Shown here: positions 30,254-43,722 of the stretch, piece after piece
How the letters are laid out: each line of letters starts with the position of its first letter
Position numbering within the stretch: position 1 is the stretch's first letter
Source: Enterobacter cloacae complex sp. R_G8
GTDB taxonomy: Bacteria; Pseudomonadota; Gammaproteobacteria; Enterobacterales; Enterobacteriaceae
Assembly (NCBI RefSeq): GCF_024599795.1
Contig: NZ_CP102246.1
Coordinates: forward strand, 4,774,001-4,838,000
DNA: 64,000 bases
Direction: 5' to 3'
Notes under the pieces: generated by a model
Databases searched by the model: none
Seen by the model: only the letters and a program-made list of their open reading frames with translations
Told to the model about the DNA's origin: nothing
Position numbers and translations under genes: made by a program

Positions 30254-30742
30254 TTATTTTTTCCCAGGTTTTCCATCGTGCGGCCCAAAGAACTGAGGGG
30301 GATGATCAACCCAGCGATCTTCACGCGTGGCGGCATACTCCGGATTAAGCGGATAGTAGATTCGGTTGTGCTTCTTATTAGCCTCGCCAACCACCAGTAA
30401 TCGCACCTCTTCTTCAGTGTTATTAATAAAGGTATGGCAGATGCCTGTACCAGCGGGAAAGCCTACGCTGTCGCCGGGTTCGAGCTTCCACAAATAGCCG
30501 TTAATCCAGGCTTCCGGATACCCTTCCAGCACATAGATGAACTCCTCTTCGTCGCTTTCCGCGTGGGGATAGGAGGTTCGACGTCCGGGCGGCAAACGTT
30601 CGTGGTGAATACCAATCCGCCGAAGGCCAAGGTGGCGGGCCAGCGGTGCACCGATAGAGAAAAGCTCGTTACTGTCGGGATAGGTTGAATTATCTGGCTC
30701 TTCCACATCTCGCCAGTGCCGAATACAGTCAGGTTTTTTCAT
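30254..30742 (-). CDS. Cupin-domain protein
   Basis: 162-residue single-cupin protein. Motif 1 (PGRRTSYPHAESDEEEFIYV onward to LEG, about 52-76) has one His followed by the acidic cluster rather than the full HxH; motif 2 (GDSVGFPAGTGICHTFINNT, about 91-110) has the conserved His and Asn. Metal binding is likely but the reaction cannot be told. Divergent from zur across 114 bp, so zinc-related regulation is conceivable; no Zur box was identified. Confidence 0.8.
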   Translation of the reverse strand: MKKPDCIRHWRDVEEPDNSTYPDSNELFSIGAPLARHLGLRRIGIHHERLPPGRRTSYPHAESDEEEFIYVLEGYPEAWINGYLWKLEPGDSVGFPAGTGICHTFINNTEEEVRLLVVGEANKKHNRIYYPLNPEYAATREDRWVDHPPQFFGPHDGKPGKK

Positions 30743-30856
30743 GGTTAATTTCCCGGTTTGCGATGGGTCAGGTATAGCACAGCCTGGCGGATCTCGGCGT
30801 TTTTACCAGAACATGATAAAGTGAGGGTTTCCATCCTATAACATCCGAGGTGCTGA

Positions 30857-31369
30857 ATGGATAAGTCCACAAAAGAGCTGTTAGCGCAGGCAGAGAAGCT
30901 GTGCGCGCAACGCAATGTGCGCCTGACTCCGCAGCGCCTTGAAGTATTACGCCTGATGAGCCTGCAACAGGGCGCCATCAGCGCATACGACCTGCTCGAT
31001 CTGCTGCGCGAAAGCGAGCCGCAGGCTAAACCGCCTACGGTCTATCGTGCACTCGATTTCCTGTTAGAACAAGGGTTTGTACACAAGGTCGAATCCACAA
31101 ACAGCTATGTGCTATGTCATCTTTTTGACCAGCCAACCCACACATCGGCCATGTTTATCTGCGACCGTTGTGGCGTGGTGAAAGAAGAAGGTGCGGAAGG
31201 CGTAGAAGATATTATGCATACGCTCGCAGCCAGAATGGGCTTTGCTTTGCGTCATAATGTGATTGAAGCGCATGGTCTGTGCTCAGTGTGTGTCGAAGTA
31301 GAGGCCTGTCGGCATCAGGATGAATGCCACCACGACCACTCGATCCTCGTAAAGAAAAAGCCACGCTAA
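30857..31369 (+). CDS. zur: Zinc uptake regulator Zur
   Basis: Fur-family repressor that senses zinc and controls high-affinity zinc uptake. 170 residues (E. coli 171). N-terminal winged HTH with RLTPQRLEVLRLM and PPTVYRALDFLLEQGFVHKV; C-terminal dimerisation domain with the structural zinc cysteines in CDRCG and CSVCVEVEAC, and sensing-site residues in CHLFDQPTHTSA. The KEEG stretch has Gly where E. coli Zur has Cys113. Monocistronic. Confidence 0.95.
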   Translation: MDKSTKELLAQAEKLCAQRNVRLTPQRLEVLRLMSLQQGAISAYDLLDLLRESEPQAKPPTVYRALDFLLEQGFVHKVESTNSYVLCHLFDQPTHTSAMFICDRCGVVKEEGAEGVEDIMHTLAARMGFALRHNVIEAHGLCSVCVEVEACRHQDECHHDHSILVKKKPR

Positions 31370-31435
31370 TCATAGTAAAGGCGGCTCATGGCCGCCCTCA
31401 GGGAGTACTTCCTTGTACTTGCGGGTATTATCCGC

Positions 31436-31645
31436 TTACCAACGGTAGTCGTTGCGTTTTTCCCAGTCGCCGACTTCTTTTTCAGCCTGGTCTTTCGCGT
31501 AGCCGTAACGTTCCTGAATTTTCCCGACAAGCTGATCGCGTTTACCTTCGATGACCGTCATATCGTCATCCGTCAGCTTACCCCACTGTTCTTTCGCTTT
31601 ACCTTTGAACTGCTTCCAGTTGCCGCCGATTTCGTCTTTATTCAT
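31436..31645 (-). CDS. yjbJ: CsbD-family stress protein YjbJ
   Basis: 69-residue hydrophilic CsbD-like protein, abundant in stationary phase and RpoS-dependent in E. coli. The family core GNWKQFKGKAKEQWGKLTDD is present. Two adjacent ATGs (31648, 31645) follow tgagga; the second gives the E. coli length. Confidence 0.92.
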   Translation of the reverse strand: MNKDEIGGNWKQFKGKAKEQWGKLTDDDMTVIEGKRDQLVGKIQERYGYAKDQAEKEVGDWEKRNDYRW

Positions 31646-31765
31646 CATCGTGTCCTCATAGTTAAGCGTCGGTTCGTAACGTCCGTTACGTTCTTTTCTG
31701 CTGGACGTGATAATAATTGTAGTTAAGGATTCGGCGGTTTATTTCATATTCGGAATCTTTAACCG

Positions 31766-33103
31766 TCACGATATATCGTGACGGGAAGGAAGCCAGGTAT
31801 TGTTTTGCCAGTGACGGTACCAGATAAAGCCCAGCGACACCCCCCGCAATGCGAGAAAGACCGCCAGAGAGAGCCATAAGCCATGGTTACCCAGCCAGGG
31901 GAGCGTCAGTAACGTCAGGGCAAAACCAGCCGCCGCCACCGCCATGCTGTTACGCATCTCCGCACCTCGCGTCGCGCCAATAAACATGCCGTCCAGCAGG
32001 TAACACCAGACCCCCACCACCGGCAAAATGACCTGCCAGATGAGGTAATGGCTTGCCAGCTCGCGCAGTGCAGGAAGGGAGGTCAGTAACGCAATAATCT
32101 GTTCGCCAAAACAGGCGTAAATCAGCGCAAACACCAGCGCCACCAGCCCCGACTGCCGACAGGCCGCCCGCCAGACATCCCGCAGCTGACCACTTTCACG
32201 TGCGCCATATGCCTGGCCGGAATGCGCTTCGACAGCATAGGCAAAGCCATCCAGCGCATAGGCGGTAAAGGTCAGCAGCGTCATCAGAACGGCATTCACC
32301 GCAACGATGTCTGGCCCAAGCCGTGCGCCAAAGACCGTCAGTGCGCCGAAGCAGAGCTGGAGCAGCAAGGAGCGCAGCATGATGTCGCGATTGAGCGCCA
32401 ACAGCGTGCGAATATTACCGCGCCATGCGCTCTTCAGCAGCGCAAGAGAGATCCCGCGCATGACCAGCACCCGCCAGACCATCCACAGACCGAGGATAAA
32501 CGTCCCGTATTCAGCAATCGCCGTCGCCAGTGCCGCACCCTGCACATTCATGTGCAGGCCCATCACCAGCCAGAGATCGAGCACGATGTTGAGGAGGTTG
32601 CCTACCACCAGCAGGATCACGGGCGCGCGGGCGTACTGCACGCCGAGTAACCACCCCAGCAGGACCAGATTGGCCAGCGACGCGGGCGCACTGAGCCAAC
32701 GAATTTCAAGGAAGCGTCGTGCCTGCTCCAGTACCGCTTCGCTGCCGCCAACGATATGCAGCGCCAGGTCAATCAGTGGGGTACGCAATATAGCGATTAA
32801 CGCGCCGGCCCCAAGCGCCAGAATTAACGGCTGAACCAGCGCACGCGCCAGACGCAAAGGATCTTTAGCACCGTACGCCTGCGCCGTGAGTCCGGTGGTG
32901 CTCATGCGCAAAAAAAGCAGGAGCATAAAAAGGAAGCTGGTCGCCGTTGCGCCAATCGCCACGCCGCCCAGATAGATGGGTGAATCAAGGTGACCAATAA
33001 CTGCCGTATCCACCAGCCCCAGCAGCGGAACGGTGATATTGGAAAAAATCATCGGCAGTGCAAGACGCCACAATGCCTTATCGGATGCCGTCAGCAGTGA
33101 CAT
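31766..33103 (-). CDS. dinF: MATE-family efflux protein DinF
   Basis: Multidrug and toxic compound extrusion (MATE) transporter, 445 residues with 12 hydrophobic segments. DinF of E. coli protects against oxidative stress and bile salts. MATE signatures such as PMIFSNITVPLLGLVDTAVIGHL (about 17-39) are visible. It follows lexA by 64 bases with no terminator, forming the SOS-controlled lexA-dinF operon. Confidence 0.95.
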   Translation of the reverse strand: MSLLTASDKALWRLALPMIFSNITVPLLGLVDTAVIGHLDSPIYLGGVAIGATATSFLFMLLLFLRMSTTGLTAQAYGAKDPLRLARALVQPLILALGAGALIAILRTPLIDLALHIVGGSEAVLEQARRFLEIRWLSAPASLANLVLLGWLLGVQYARAPVILLVVGNLLNIVLDLWLVMGLHMNVQGAALATAIAEYGTFILGLWMVWRVLVMRGISLALLKSAWRGNIRTLLALNRDIMLRSLLLQLCFGALTVFGARLGPDIVAVNAVLMTLLTFTAYALDGFAYAVEAHSGQAYGARESGQLRDVWRAACRQSGLVALVFALIYACFGEQIIALLTSLPALRELASHYLIWQVILPVVGVWCYLLDGMFIGATRGAEMRNSMAVAAAGFALTLLTLPWLGNHGLWLSLAVFLALRGVSLGFIWYRHWQNNTWLPSRHDIS

Positions 33104-33167
33104 GAAAAAATACCGGGAGTGGATGAGGGATCAGGCCACGGCGGATCCGTAGCCTGTCAGGATGAGA

Positions 33168-33776
33168 TTACAGCCATTCTCCATTGCGAATAACCCCTAC
33201 TGCCAGCCCCTCGATAGAGAAGTTTTGCTCGCGCAGGTCAACCACAATGGGGGAAAACTCGCTGTTTTCCGGCAACAACTGGACGGTATTGCCCTGTTTT
33301 TTCAGACGCTTAACCGTCACTTCATCATCGATGCGTGCCACGACAACCTGGCCGTTACGCACGTCTTGCGTTTTATGCACCGCAAGCAGATCGCCGTCAA
33401 GAATACCGATGTCTTTCATGGACATACCGCTTACGCGCAGCAGGAAATCCGCGCTCGGTTTGAACATGCCAGGATCAACCTGGTAGTGGCCTTCGATATG
33501 CTGTTGCGCCAGCAGAGGTTCACCTGCAGCGACGCGGCCTATCAGCGGAATGCCTGTCTCTTCTTCCACCAGCAGGCGGATACCGCGTGAAGCACCCGAT
33601 ACAATTTCAATCACGCCTTTACGCGCCAGCGCTTTCAGGTGTTCCTCGGCAGCGTTCGGAGAACGGAAGCCCAGACGCTGAGCGATTTCCGCACGCGTGG
33701 GTGGCATACCCGTCTGGCCGATATGATCCCGGATGAGATCAAACACCTCTTGCTGCCTGGTCGTTAACGCTTTCAT
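33168..33776 (-). CDS. lexA: SOS repressor LexA
   Basis: Repressor/autoprotease of the SOS regulon. 202 residues: winged HTH ([20 protein letters not shown] and [20 protein letters not shown]), the self-cleavage Ala-Gly bond in RVAAGEPLL near 84-85, the catalytic Ser in [10 protein letters not shown] near 119 and Lys in [13 protein letters not shown] near 156. Autoregulated by two upstream LexA boxes. First gene of lexA-dinF. Confidence 0.98.
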   Translation of the reverse strand: MKALTTRQQEVFDLIRDHIGQTGMPPTRAEIAQRLGFRSPNAAEEHLKALARKGVIEIVSGASRGIRLLVEEETGIPLIGRVAAGEPLLAQQHIEGHYQVDPGMFKPSADFLLRVSGMSMKDIGILDGDLLAVHKTQDVRNGQVVVARIDDEVTVKRLKKQGNTVQLLPENSEFSPIVVDLREQNFSIEGLAVGVIRNGEWL

Positions 33777-33784
33777 TCCGCCCC

Positions 33785-33821
33785 CTGGGTGTATATACAG
33801 TTATGCTGTGAGTATATACAG
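33785..33821 (-). promoter_or_regulatory. Two LexA boxes of the lexA promoter
   Basis: CTGTATATACACCCAG (33785-33800) and CTGTATATACTCACAG (33806-33821), both on the minus strand and separated by five bases, the same tandem layout as in E. coli lexA. Confidence 0.97.
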
Positions 33822-33884
33822 TCAAAGGCGATTTTGGAACCAAAAACTGCACAAAAAACCAGGGACTTAATTATTCCTCGAGGC

Positions 33885-34253
33885 TCATCGGAAATGTGAC
33901 CAAAGCAGCGTGACCCAGGTAATAGCTGCAGTAATAATCGCCAGCAACACGGCAGCAGACCCCATGTCTTTCGCCCGGCCAGAGAGCTCATGGAAATCAG
34001 AGCCGATACGGTCTACAACGGCCTCAATAGCGCTATTAAGAATTTCCACTATCATCACCAACAGTACAGAGCCGATCAGCAGCACGCGGGTCATCGCATC
34101 AACATCAAGGAAACAGGCGATAATCACGGCGACAATTGCGGCGATGCCCTCCTGGCGAAATGCGGCTTCGTTGATCCACGCGGCACGGAAACCTTTCCAG
34201 GAATAGCCGGCGGCTTTGATGATTCGGGTTAACCCAGTGGTATTATTGGCCAT
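33885..34253 (-). CDS. dgkA: Diacylglycerol kinase DgkA
   Basis: Inner-membrane trimeric kinase that recycles diacylglycerol from MDO synthesis to phosphatidate. 122 residues with three transmembrane helices and the conserved catalytic stretch EILNSAIEAVVDRIGSDFHE (about 69-88). Divergent from plsB, another phospholipid-precursor enzyme, as in E. coli. Confidence 0.97.
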   Translation of the reverse strand: MANNTTGLTRIIKAAGYSWKGFRAAWINEAAFRQEGIAAIVAVIIACFLDVDAMTRVLLIGSVLLVMIVEILNSAIEAVVDRIGSDFHELSGRAKDMGSAAVLLAIITAAITWVTLLWSHFR

Positions 34254-34407
34254 TAAAAGAACCTTTTATTTGAAATAGCGTCAATAACAGGAGGCGCAAC
34301 GTGTTGCGCTGTAGCCTGAAGTATGACGGGTAACAACAGTAATTTCGCGCGCTTTCTGTTATCCTTGCGCCGCAATTGCATTATTAACCAGAGGCTTTAC
34401 ATCGTTT

Positions 34408-36828
34408 ATGTCTGGCTGGCCACGAATTTACTACAAATTACTTAATTTACCATTAAGCGTCCTGGTAAAAAGTAAGTCTATCCCAGCAGAACCCGCGCTG
34501 GAATTGGGGCTCGATACGTCGCGCCCTATTATGTATGTTTTGCCTTACAACTCGAAGGCAGACTTGCTGACGCTTCGCGCCCAATGTCTGGCGCATGACT
34601 TACCTGACCCGCTTGAACCGTTAGAAGTCGACGGTACGCTGTTGCCGCGATACGTATTCATTCACGGTGGGCCACGCGTGTTTACCTATTACACGCCAAA
34701 AGAAGAGTCCATTAAGCTGTTCCACGACTATCTCGACCTGCATCGCAGCAATCCCGATCTGGATGTGCAAATGGTGCCGGTGTCAGTGATGTTTGGTCGT
34801 CGTCCGGGCCGCGAAAAAGGGGAAGAGAACCCACCGTTACGCATGCTTAATGGCATCCAGAAATTCTTCGCCGTCTCCTGGCTGGGACGCGACAGCTTTG
34901 TGCGTTTCTCCCCTTCCGTCTCGCTGCGCAGAATGGCGGACGAGCACGGCACCGATAAGATCATCGCGCAAAAACTGGCGCGCGTGGCGCGCATGCATTT
35001 CGCTCGTCAGCGTCTGGCCGCCGTGGGACCGCGTCTTCCGGCACGTCAGGACCTGTTCAACAAGCTGCTGGCCTCCAAAGCGATCGCCCGTGCCGTTGAA
35101 GACGAAGCGCGCACTAAGAAGATTTCTCACGAAAAAGCACAGCAGAACGCTATTGCGCTGATGGAAGAGATCGCCGCGAACTTCTCCTATGAGATGATCC
35201 GTCTTTCTGACCGCATCCTTGGCTTCACATGGAACCGCCTCTATCAGGGCATTAACGTCCATAACGCCGAGCGCGTTCGCCAACTGGCGCATGACGGCCA
35301 TGAAATTGTTTATGTGCCCTGCCACCGCAGCCACATGGACTACCTGCTTCTCTCGTATGTGCTTTATCACCAGGGACTGGTGCCTCCGCACATCGCGGCC
35401 GGTATCAACCTGAACTTCTGGCCAGCAGGCCCGATTTTCCGCCGTCTGGGGGCGTTCTTTATTCGTCGTACCTTTAAGGGCAACAAGCTCTACTCTACCG
35501 TGTTCCGCGAATATCTGGGCGAGCTGTTCAGCCGCGGTTATTCCGTTGAGTACTTCGTGGAGGGGGGACGTTCACGCACCGGCCGTCTGCTGGATCCGAA
35601 AACCGGCACGCTGTCGATGACCATCCAGGCAATGCTGCGCGGCGGTACCCGTCCGATCACGCTGGTACCCATTTACATTGGCTACGAGCACGTCATGGAA
35701 GTGGGGACTTACGCCAAAGAGCTGCGTGGGGCGACCAAAGAGAAAGAGAGCCTGCCGCAGATGCTGCGCGGTCTGAGCAAGTTACGCAATCTCGGCCAGG
35801 GCTACGTGAACTTCGGCGAGCCAATGCCGTTGATGACGTACCTGAACAACCATGTCCCTGAGTGGCGCGAGTCTATCGATCCTATCGAAGCGGTGCGTCC
35901 GGCCTGGCTGACGCCAACGGTTAACGGTATCGCGGCTGAGCTGATGGTGCGTATTAACAACGCCGGTGCCGCAAACGCCATGAACCTGTGCTGTACTGCA
36001 CTGCTGGCGTCACGTCAACGCTCGCTGACCCGTGAACAGCTTACGGAGCAGCTGGATTGCTATCTTGACCTGATGCGCAACGTTCCCTATTCGGTGGATT
36101 CAACGACGCCTGCCAGCACGGCGAGCGAGCTGATCGACCATGCGCTGCAGATGAACAAGTTTGAAGTCGAGAAAGATACGATTGGCGACATCATCATTCT
36201 CCCGCGCGAGCAGGCGGTGCTGATGACCTACTATCGTAACAATATCGCCCACATGCTGATGCTACCGTCGCTGATGGCGGCGATCATTACCCAGCATCGC
36301 CGTATTTCTCGTCAGGAGCTGCTGCGTCATGTGGAGACGCTCTATCCGATGCTGAAAGCAGAGCTGTTCCTGCGCTGGAGCAAGGATGAACTGGCGATTG
36401 AGCTGGATAAAATGACCGAGGAGTTGCGTCGTCAGGGGCTGATTACCGTCGTTAACGATGAGCTGCATATTAATCCGTCACGCTCCCGCACGCTGCAACT
36501 GCTGGCGGCGGGTGCGCGTGAAACGCTGCAGCGCTACGCTATCACCTTCTGGCTGCTGAGCGCGAACCCATCCATTAACCGCGGTACGCTGGAGAAAGAG
36601 AGTCGGACGCTGGCGCAGCGTCTGTCCGTTCTGCACGGCATCAACGCCCCGGAATTCTTCGACAAAGCGGTCTTCAGTTCACTGGTACTGACGCTGCGTG
36701 ATGAAGGGTTCATTAGCGACACGGGCGATGCCGAGCCGGAAGAGACGCTGAAGGTGTATCAGATGCTGGCAGAGCTGATTACCTCCGACGTGCGTTTGAC
36801 GATTGAGAGTGCGACGCAGGGCGAGTGA
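34408..36828 (+). CDS. plsB: Glycerol-3-phosphate acyltransferase PlsB
   Basis: First step of phospholipid synthesis, membrane-associated acylation of glycerol-3-phosphate. 806 residues. Acyltransferase motif [13 protein letters not shown] (HX4D, about 306-317), motif [24 protein letters not shown] region near 382-402, and motif IV-type [15 protein letters not shown] near 417. Monocistronic and followed by REP-like palindromes. Confidence 0.98.
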   Translation: MSGWPRIYYKLLNLPLSVLVKSKSIPAEPALELGLDTSRPIMYVLPYNSKADLLTLRAQCLAHDLPDPLEPLEVDGTLLPRYVFIHGGPRVFTYYTPKEESIKLFHDYLDLHRSNPDLDVQMVPVSVMFGRRPGREKGEENPPLRMLNGIQKFFAVSWLGRDSFVRFSPSVSLRRMADEHGTDKIIAQKLARVARMHFARQRLAAVGPRLPARQDLFNKLLASKAIARAVEDEARTKKISHEKAQQNAIALMEEIAANFSYEMIRLSDRILGFTWNRLYQGINVHNAERVRQLAHDGHEIVYVPCHRSHMDYLLLSYVLYHQGLVPPHIAAGINLNFWPAGPIFRRLGAFFIRRTFKGNKLYSTVFREYLGELFSRGYSVEYFVEGGRSRTGRLLDPKTGTLSMTIQAMLRGGTRPITLVPIYIGYEHVMEVGTYAKELRGATKEKESLPQMLRGLSKLRNLGQGYVNFGEPMPLMTYLNNHVPEWRESIDPIEAVRPAWLTPTVNGIAAELMVRINNAGAANAMNLCCTALLASRQRSLTREQLTEQLDCYLDLMRNVPYSVDSTTPASTASELIDHALQMNKFEVEKDTIGDIIILPREQAVLMTYYRNNIAHMLMLPSLMAAIITQHRRISRQELLRHVETLYPMLKAELFLRWSKDELAIELDKMTEELRRQGLITVVNDELHINPSRSRTLQLLAAGARETLQRYAITFWLLSANPSINRGTLEKESRTLAQRLSVLHGINAPEFFDKAVFSSLVLTLRDEGFISDTGDAEPEETLKVYQMLAELITSDVRLTIESATQGE

Positions 36829-36836
36829 TGTGAAAA

Positions 36837-36920
36837 AGCCGGGTGGCGGCTTCGCCTTACCCGGCTCACAATCTGACGCTTCATATCATGCAGGCCCGGT
36901 AAGCTTCAGCGTCACCGGGC
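36837..36920. repeat. Pair of REP-like palindromes between plsB and ubiA
   Basis: agccgggtggcggcttcgccttacccggct (36837-36866) and gcccggtaagcttcagcgtcaccgggc (36894-36920) lie in opposite orientation, a BIME-like arrangement in the gap between convergent genes. The second is followed by tttatttt and could end plsB transcripts. Confidence 0.85.
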
Positions 36921-36926
36921 TTTATT

Positions 36927-37796
36927 TTAGCCAAAATAGCTCATCGCCAGCCCCAGAAACAGCACCAGGCCCACGTAGTTATTATTCATAAACGCTTTAA
37001 AACAGGCATCACGCTCACGCTTTGCGATCAGCTTCTGCTGGTAAGCAAACAGCAGTCCCGCCACCAGCACTGACCAGTAAAACTCCCAGTTCAGCCCGTT
37101 CAGGCGGCCAATCGCCACCATCAGTGCCAGCACGGCAATCTGCAGGATACCGATAATCAGCTTATCGTGACGACCAAACAGAATGGCGGTCGATTTAATA
37201 CCAATTTTCAGATCGTCATCGCGGTCGACCATCGCATATTGCGTGTCGTAAGCCACAGCCCAGAGAATGTTCGCCAGGAACATCAGCCAGCAGCTCAGCG
37301 GTACCGACTCACTGACCGCCGCAAACGCCATCGGGATCGACCAGCCAAACGCCGCGCCCAGCACCACCTGCGGCAGATGAGTATAGCGTTTCATAAACGG
37401 ATAGACCCAGGCCAGCGCGAGAGCCGCAACGGAAAGCAGGATGGTCATGGTGTTGAGGGTTAACACCAGCAGGAAGGAGAGCAGCACCAGCACGATGAAC
37501 AGCACGCGGGCCTCTTTCTCTGTGACCTGCCCACTGGGTAACGGACGATTGGCTGTCCGTTTCACATGTCCGTCGAATTTACGATCGGCGTAGTCATTGA
37601 CCACACAGCCCGCCGCACGCATCAGCCAGACACCGGCCACAAACACGCCCAGGATCCACAGCGGTGGAACGCCCGGCGTCGCCACCCATAGCGCCCATAA
37701 TGTCGGCCACAACAGCAGTAGCGCGCCGATGGGTTTATCGGTACGCATTAAGCGGTGATAGGCCAGCAGCTTGTTCTGCGTCAGGCTCCACTCCAT
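36927..37796 (-). CDS. ubiA: 4-hydroxybenzoate octaprenyltransferase UbiA
   Basis: Membrane prenyltransferase attaching the octaprenyl chain to 4-hydroxybenzoate in ubiquinone synthesis. 289 residues with about eight transmembrane helices. Two aspartate-rich motifs: NDYADRKFD (about 67-75) and [12 protein letters not shown] (about 182-193), which bind Mg-diphosphate. Follows ubiC by 12 bases, forming ubiCA. Confidence 0.97.
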   Translation of the reverse strand: MEWSLTQNKLLAYHRLMRTDKPIGALLLLWPTLWALWVATPGVPPLWILGVFVAGVWLMRAAGCVVNDYADRKFDGHVKRTANRPLPSGQVTEKEARVLFIVLVLLSFLLVLTLNTMTILLSVAALALAWVYPFMKRYTHLPQVVLGAAFGWSIPMAFAAVSESVPLSCWLMFLANILWAVAYDTQYAMVDRDDDLKIGIKSTAILFGRHDKLIIGILQIAVLALMVAIGRLNGLNWEFYWSVLVAGLLFAYQQKLIAKRERDACFKAFMNNNYVGLVLFLGLAMSYFG

Positions 37797-37808
37797 TTTT
37801 TCTTCCTC

Positions 37809-38306
37809 TCAGTACAACGGCGATGCCGGTAAAAAAAGCTCCGTCAGTATTAACGGTTTACCGCTCAGGCGAAGACGGGAACGACGTCCCAACAGTTCGG
37901 CATCGCGACCAATCTCGATAAAATCCCGGGTAAGTTCAGACGAAGTGAAAAGGTACCGCCCGAGCGGGGTATTTCCCAGCCGTTGCAGTGCCAGCTCTGG
38001 CCCGGAAAGGGTGGATTCAGGCACCACCGTTCGCCCGGCGAGCCACGGCTCACCATCCGCGCAGAGCAAAATTTCACGCAACCAGTAGCGTGCTTCTTTT
38101 GGCAACAGCGGCAGTTCACTGGCAATGTCAGCGGAAGTGACAAACCCTTCCTGAATCATCGTCACCGTAACCGTCTTGCCCTGTTGCTCAAAACGTTTAG
38201 TCATGGAATCTTCCAGCAGCAACCAGTCAAGCTGCTGCGGGTCAAGCGCAGGTATTTGGTCAAAATAGCGCAGCGCACGCAGTTGCGTTAGCGCGGGGTG
38301 TGACAT
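37809..38306 (-). CDS. ubiC: Chorismate lyase UbiC
   Basis: Splits chorismate into 4-hydroxybenzoate and pyruvate, the first committed step of ubiquinone synthesis. 165 residues, family length. Visible conserved elements: [19 protein letters not shown] (about 29-47) and the [20 protein letters not shown] stretch with the active-site Arg. Cytosolic. First gene of ubiC-ubiA. Confidence 0.95.
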   Translation of the reverse strand: MSHPALTQLRALRYFDQIPALDPQQLDWLLLEDSMTKRFEQQGKTVTVTMIQEGFVTSADIASELPLLPKEARYWLREILLCADGEPWLAGRTVVPESTLSGPELALQRLGNTPLGRYLFTSSELTRDFIEIGRDAELLGRRSRLRLSGKPLILTELFLPASPLY

Positions 38307-38423
38307 GCCGGACTCTCCGATACATAACGTACTGGCATTGTATCGCAGAAACGCGGATTGAGGGGGGCCAAACGTTATTTAACGATCACGATTGCAACAA
38401 GGGCGCAACAGCGCGAGCGGCAC

Positions 38424-38452
38424 GAAAAAAAGTGCGCCCACTCAGGCGCACT
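38424..38452 (-). terminator. Terminator of the malK-lamB-malM operon
   Basis: On the minus strand, stem AGTGCGCC/GGCGCACT with a 6-base loop, followed by TTTTTTTCG, 35 bases past the malM stop. Confidence 0.9.
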
Positions 38453-38486
38453 AAACTACTAACAAATCAGCACTGTGGGGAAACGG

Positions 38487-39431
38487 TTACCCCTTGCCTT
38501 TTACACTGCTGATAAAGGTGGAACGGGCAGTGGTTGAACCTAAACGTTCGGCTTCATCAAGCAGTTTCAGCGCCTTATCGACATCACCGCGCTTCACCGC
38601 CTGCTTAATGGCGTTGTTGAAGTATTCTTCGGTGTCGTTCAGTACCGGCTCAGCTTTTTTCGCCGGAGCAGGGGCTGCGGTCGCGGCTGCCGTAGCCGCT
38701 GGCGCGGTATAAACAGGTGCAGCGGTATTCCCCACGGTCACCGGACCTGGACCAGACGAGCCAAACAGTGGGCCAACGAGTACGCTGGAAGCGCTGTTGG
38801 TGGAAACTTTCAGTTTGACCAGACCATCAGTGGTATGACGGGCAAGCGGATCCGGAATATCCGGGACAGAGTTACCGGTGCCTTTGGCATAAGCTTTCGC
38901 CGGGTCAACCAGCTTTGTTGTCTGCTGCAGATCTTTCTCGGTCGTGAATACCAGAACATAAATTTTTTGCTGACCCAGGGCAGGCGTCAGGCGCATAACA
39001 CCTTCCAGCCGATCTGCACTCATCACGCCCGGTTCCTGATAGCTAAAATAGTCGCTCGGGAAGAACGCCGATGGCGTCATGTTTTGATCGAGGATCAGGA
39101 CGTTTGGCGCAAACACGCTGGTCTGTTTGTTCACTTCGCTGGTCAGCGTCAGGGTCAATTCACCAATGTTCGCCGGTACGCTATAAGCCGCAACGGGGCC
39201 AGAAATCCCCGGCACATTCAGCTGTTGGCCACCCATAGAGAGCTGGGTTGACTGCGTTTTGGATTGATCAACCGGCGTCCATGTCAGTTGCTGGAGTGCC
39301 GCTGCCGGGATAGCCGGCGCAGCACTGGTATTTTGTGGCACGAAATTCACGTCTGCCAAGGAGACGGCCGGAACACAGGCTAACAGCCCCGCAGAGAGGC
39401 ACAGCGCGACGAGACTTTTCTTCATTTTCAT
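38487..39431 (-). CDS. malM: Maltose operon periplasmic protein MalM
   Basis: Periplasmic protein of the maltose regulon, function not settled. 314 residues (E. coli 306) from the ATG at 39431, which precedes the signal peptide MKMKKSLVALCLSAGLLACV; two upstream in-frame starts are unsupported. A Pro/Ala-rich linker (TAAPVYTAPAATAAATAAPAPA, about 235-256) separates the two conserved domains and is somewhat longer than in E. coli, which explains the extra length. Last gene of malK-lamB-malM. Confidence 0.95.
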   Translation of the reverse strand: MKMKKSLVALCLSAGLLACVPAVSLADVNFVPQNTSAAPAIPAAALQQLTWTPVDQSKTQSTQLSMGGQQLNVPGISGPVAAYSVPANIGELTLTLTSEVNKQTSVFAPNVLILDQNMTPSAFFPSDYFSYQEPGVMSADRLEGVMRLTPALGQQKIYVLVFTTEKDLQQTTKLVDPAKAYAKGTGNSVPDIPDPLARHTTDGLVKLKVSTNSASSVLVGPLFGSSGPGPVTVGNTAAPVYTAPAATAAATAAPAPAKKAEPVLNDTEEYFNNAIKQAVKRGDVDKALKLLDEAERLGSTTARSTFISSVKGKG

Positions 39432-39497
39432 TGTTATTACCTCTGATAGCGTGAGCACTGCGGTGGCCAGGCAATAGCGCGCAGCACCCTAAGGAGA

Positions 39498-39515
39498 GAG
39501 GGGCTTACGCCCCTC
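39498..39515. terminator. Stem-loop between lamB and malM
   Basis: GAGGGGC-TTAC-GCCCCTC in the intercistronic gap. It lacks a T-run in the direction of the operon (minus strand), so it more likely protects the lamB message or attenuates partially than ends transcription fully. Confidence 0.6.
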
Positions 39516-39545
39516 TTTTCAGGTCATTACGTCAGGTCTAACGAA

Positions 39546-43597
<4,052 letters not shown>

Positions 43598-43606
43598 TGC
43601 CGTAGT

Positions 43607-43691
43607 CCCCTCTCCCAAAGGGAGAGGGTTAGGGTGAGGGTTGTCGCTATCTGCACGCCCACACCCCGGCCCTCTCCCCCAGGAGAGGGAG
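43607..43691. repeat. Inverted palindrome pair between malE and malF
   Basis: Copy 1 (43607-43640) cccctctcccaaagggagaggg followed by ttagggtgaggg; copy 2 (43658-43691) is inverted, cccacaccccggccctctcccccaggagagggag. Both form stem-loops. They occupy the malE-malF intercistronic gap, the same place as the REP sequences that stabilise malE mRNA in E. coli. Confidence 0.85.
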
Positions 43692-43722
43692 AAAAGATCA
43701 AACGTTGTAGAGGAAGAACCCC

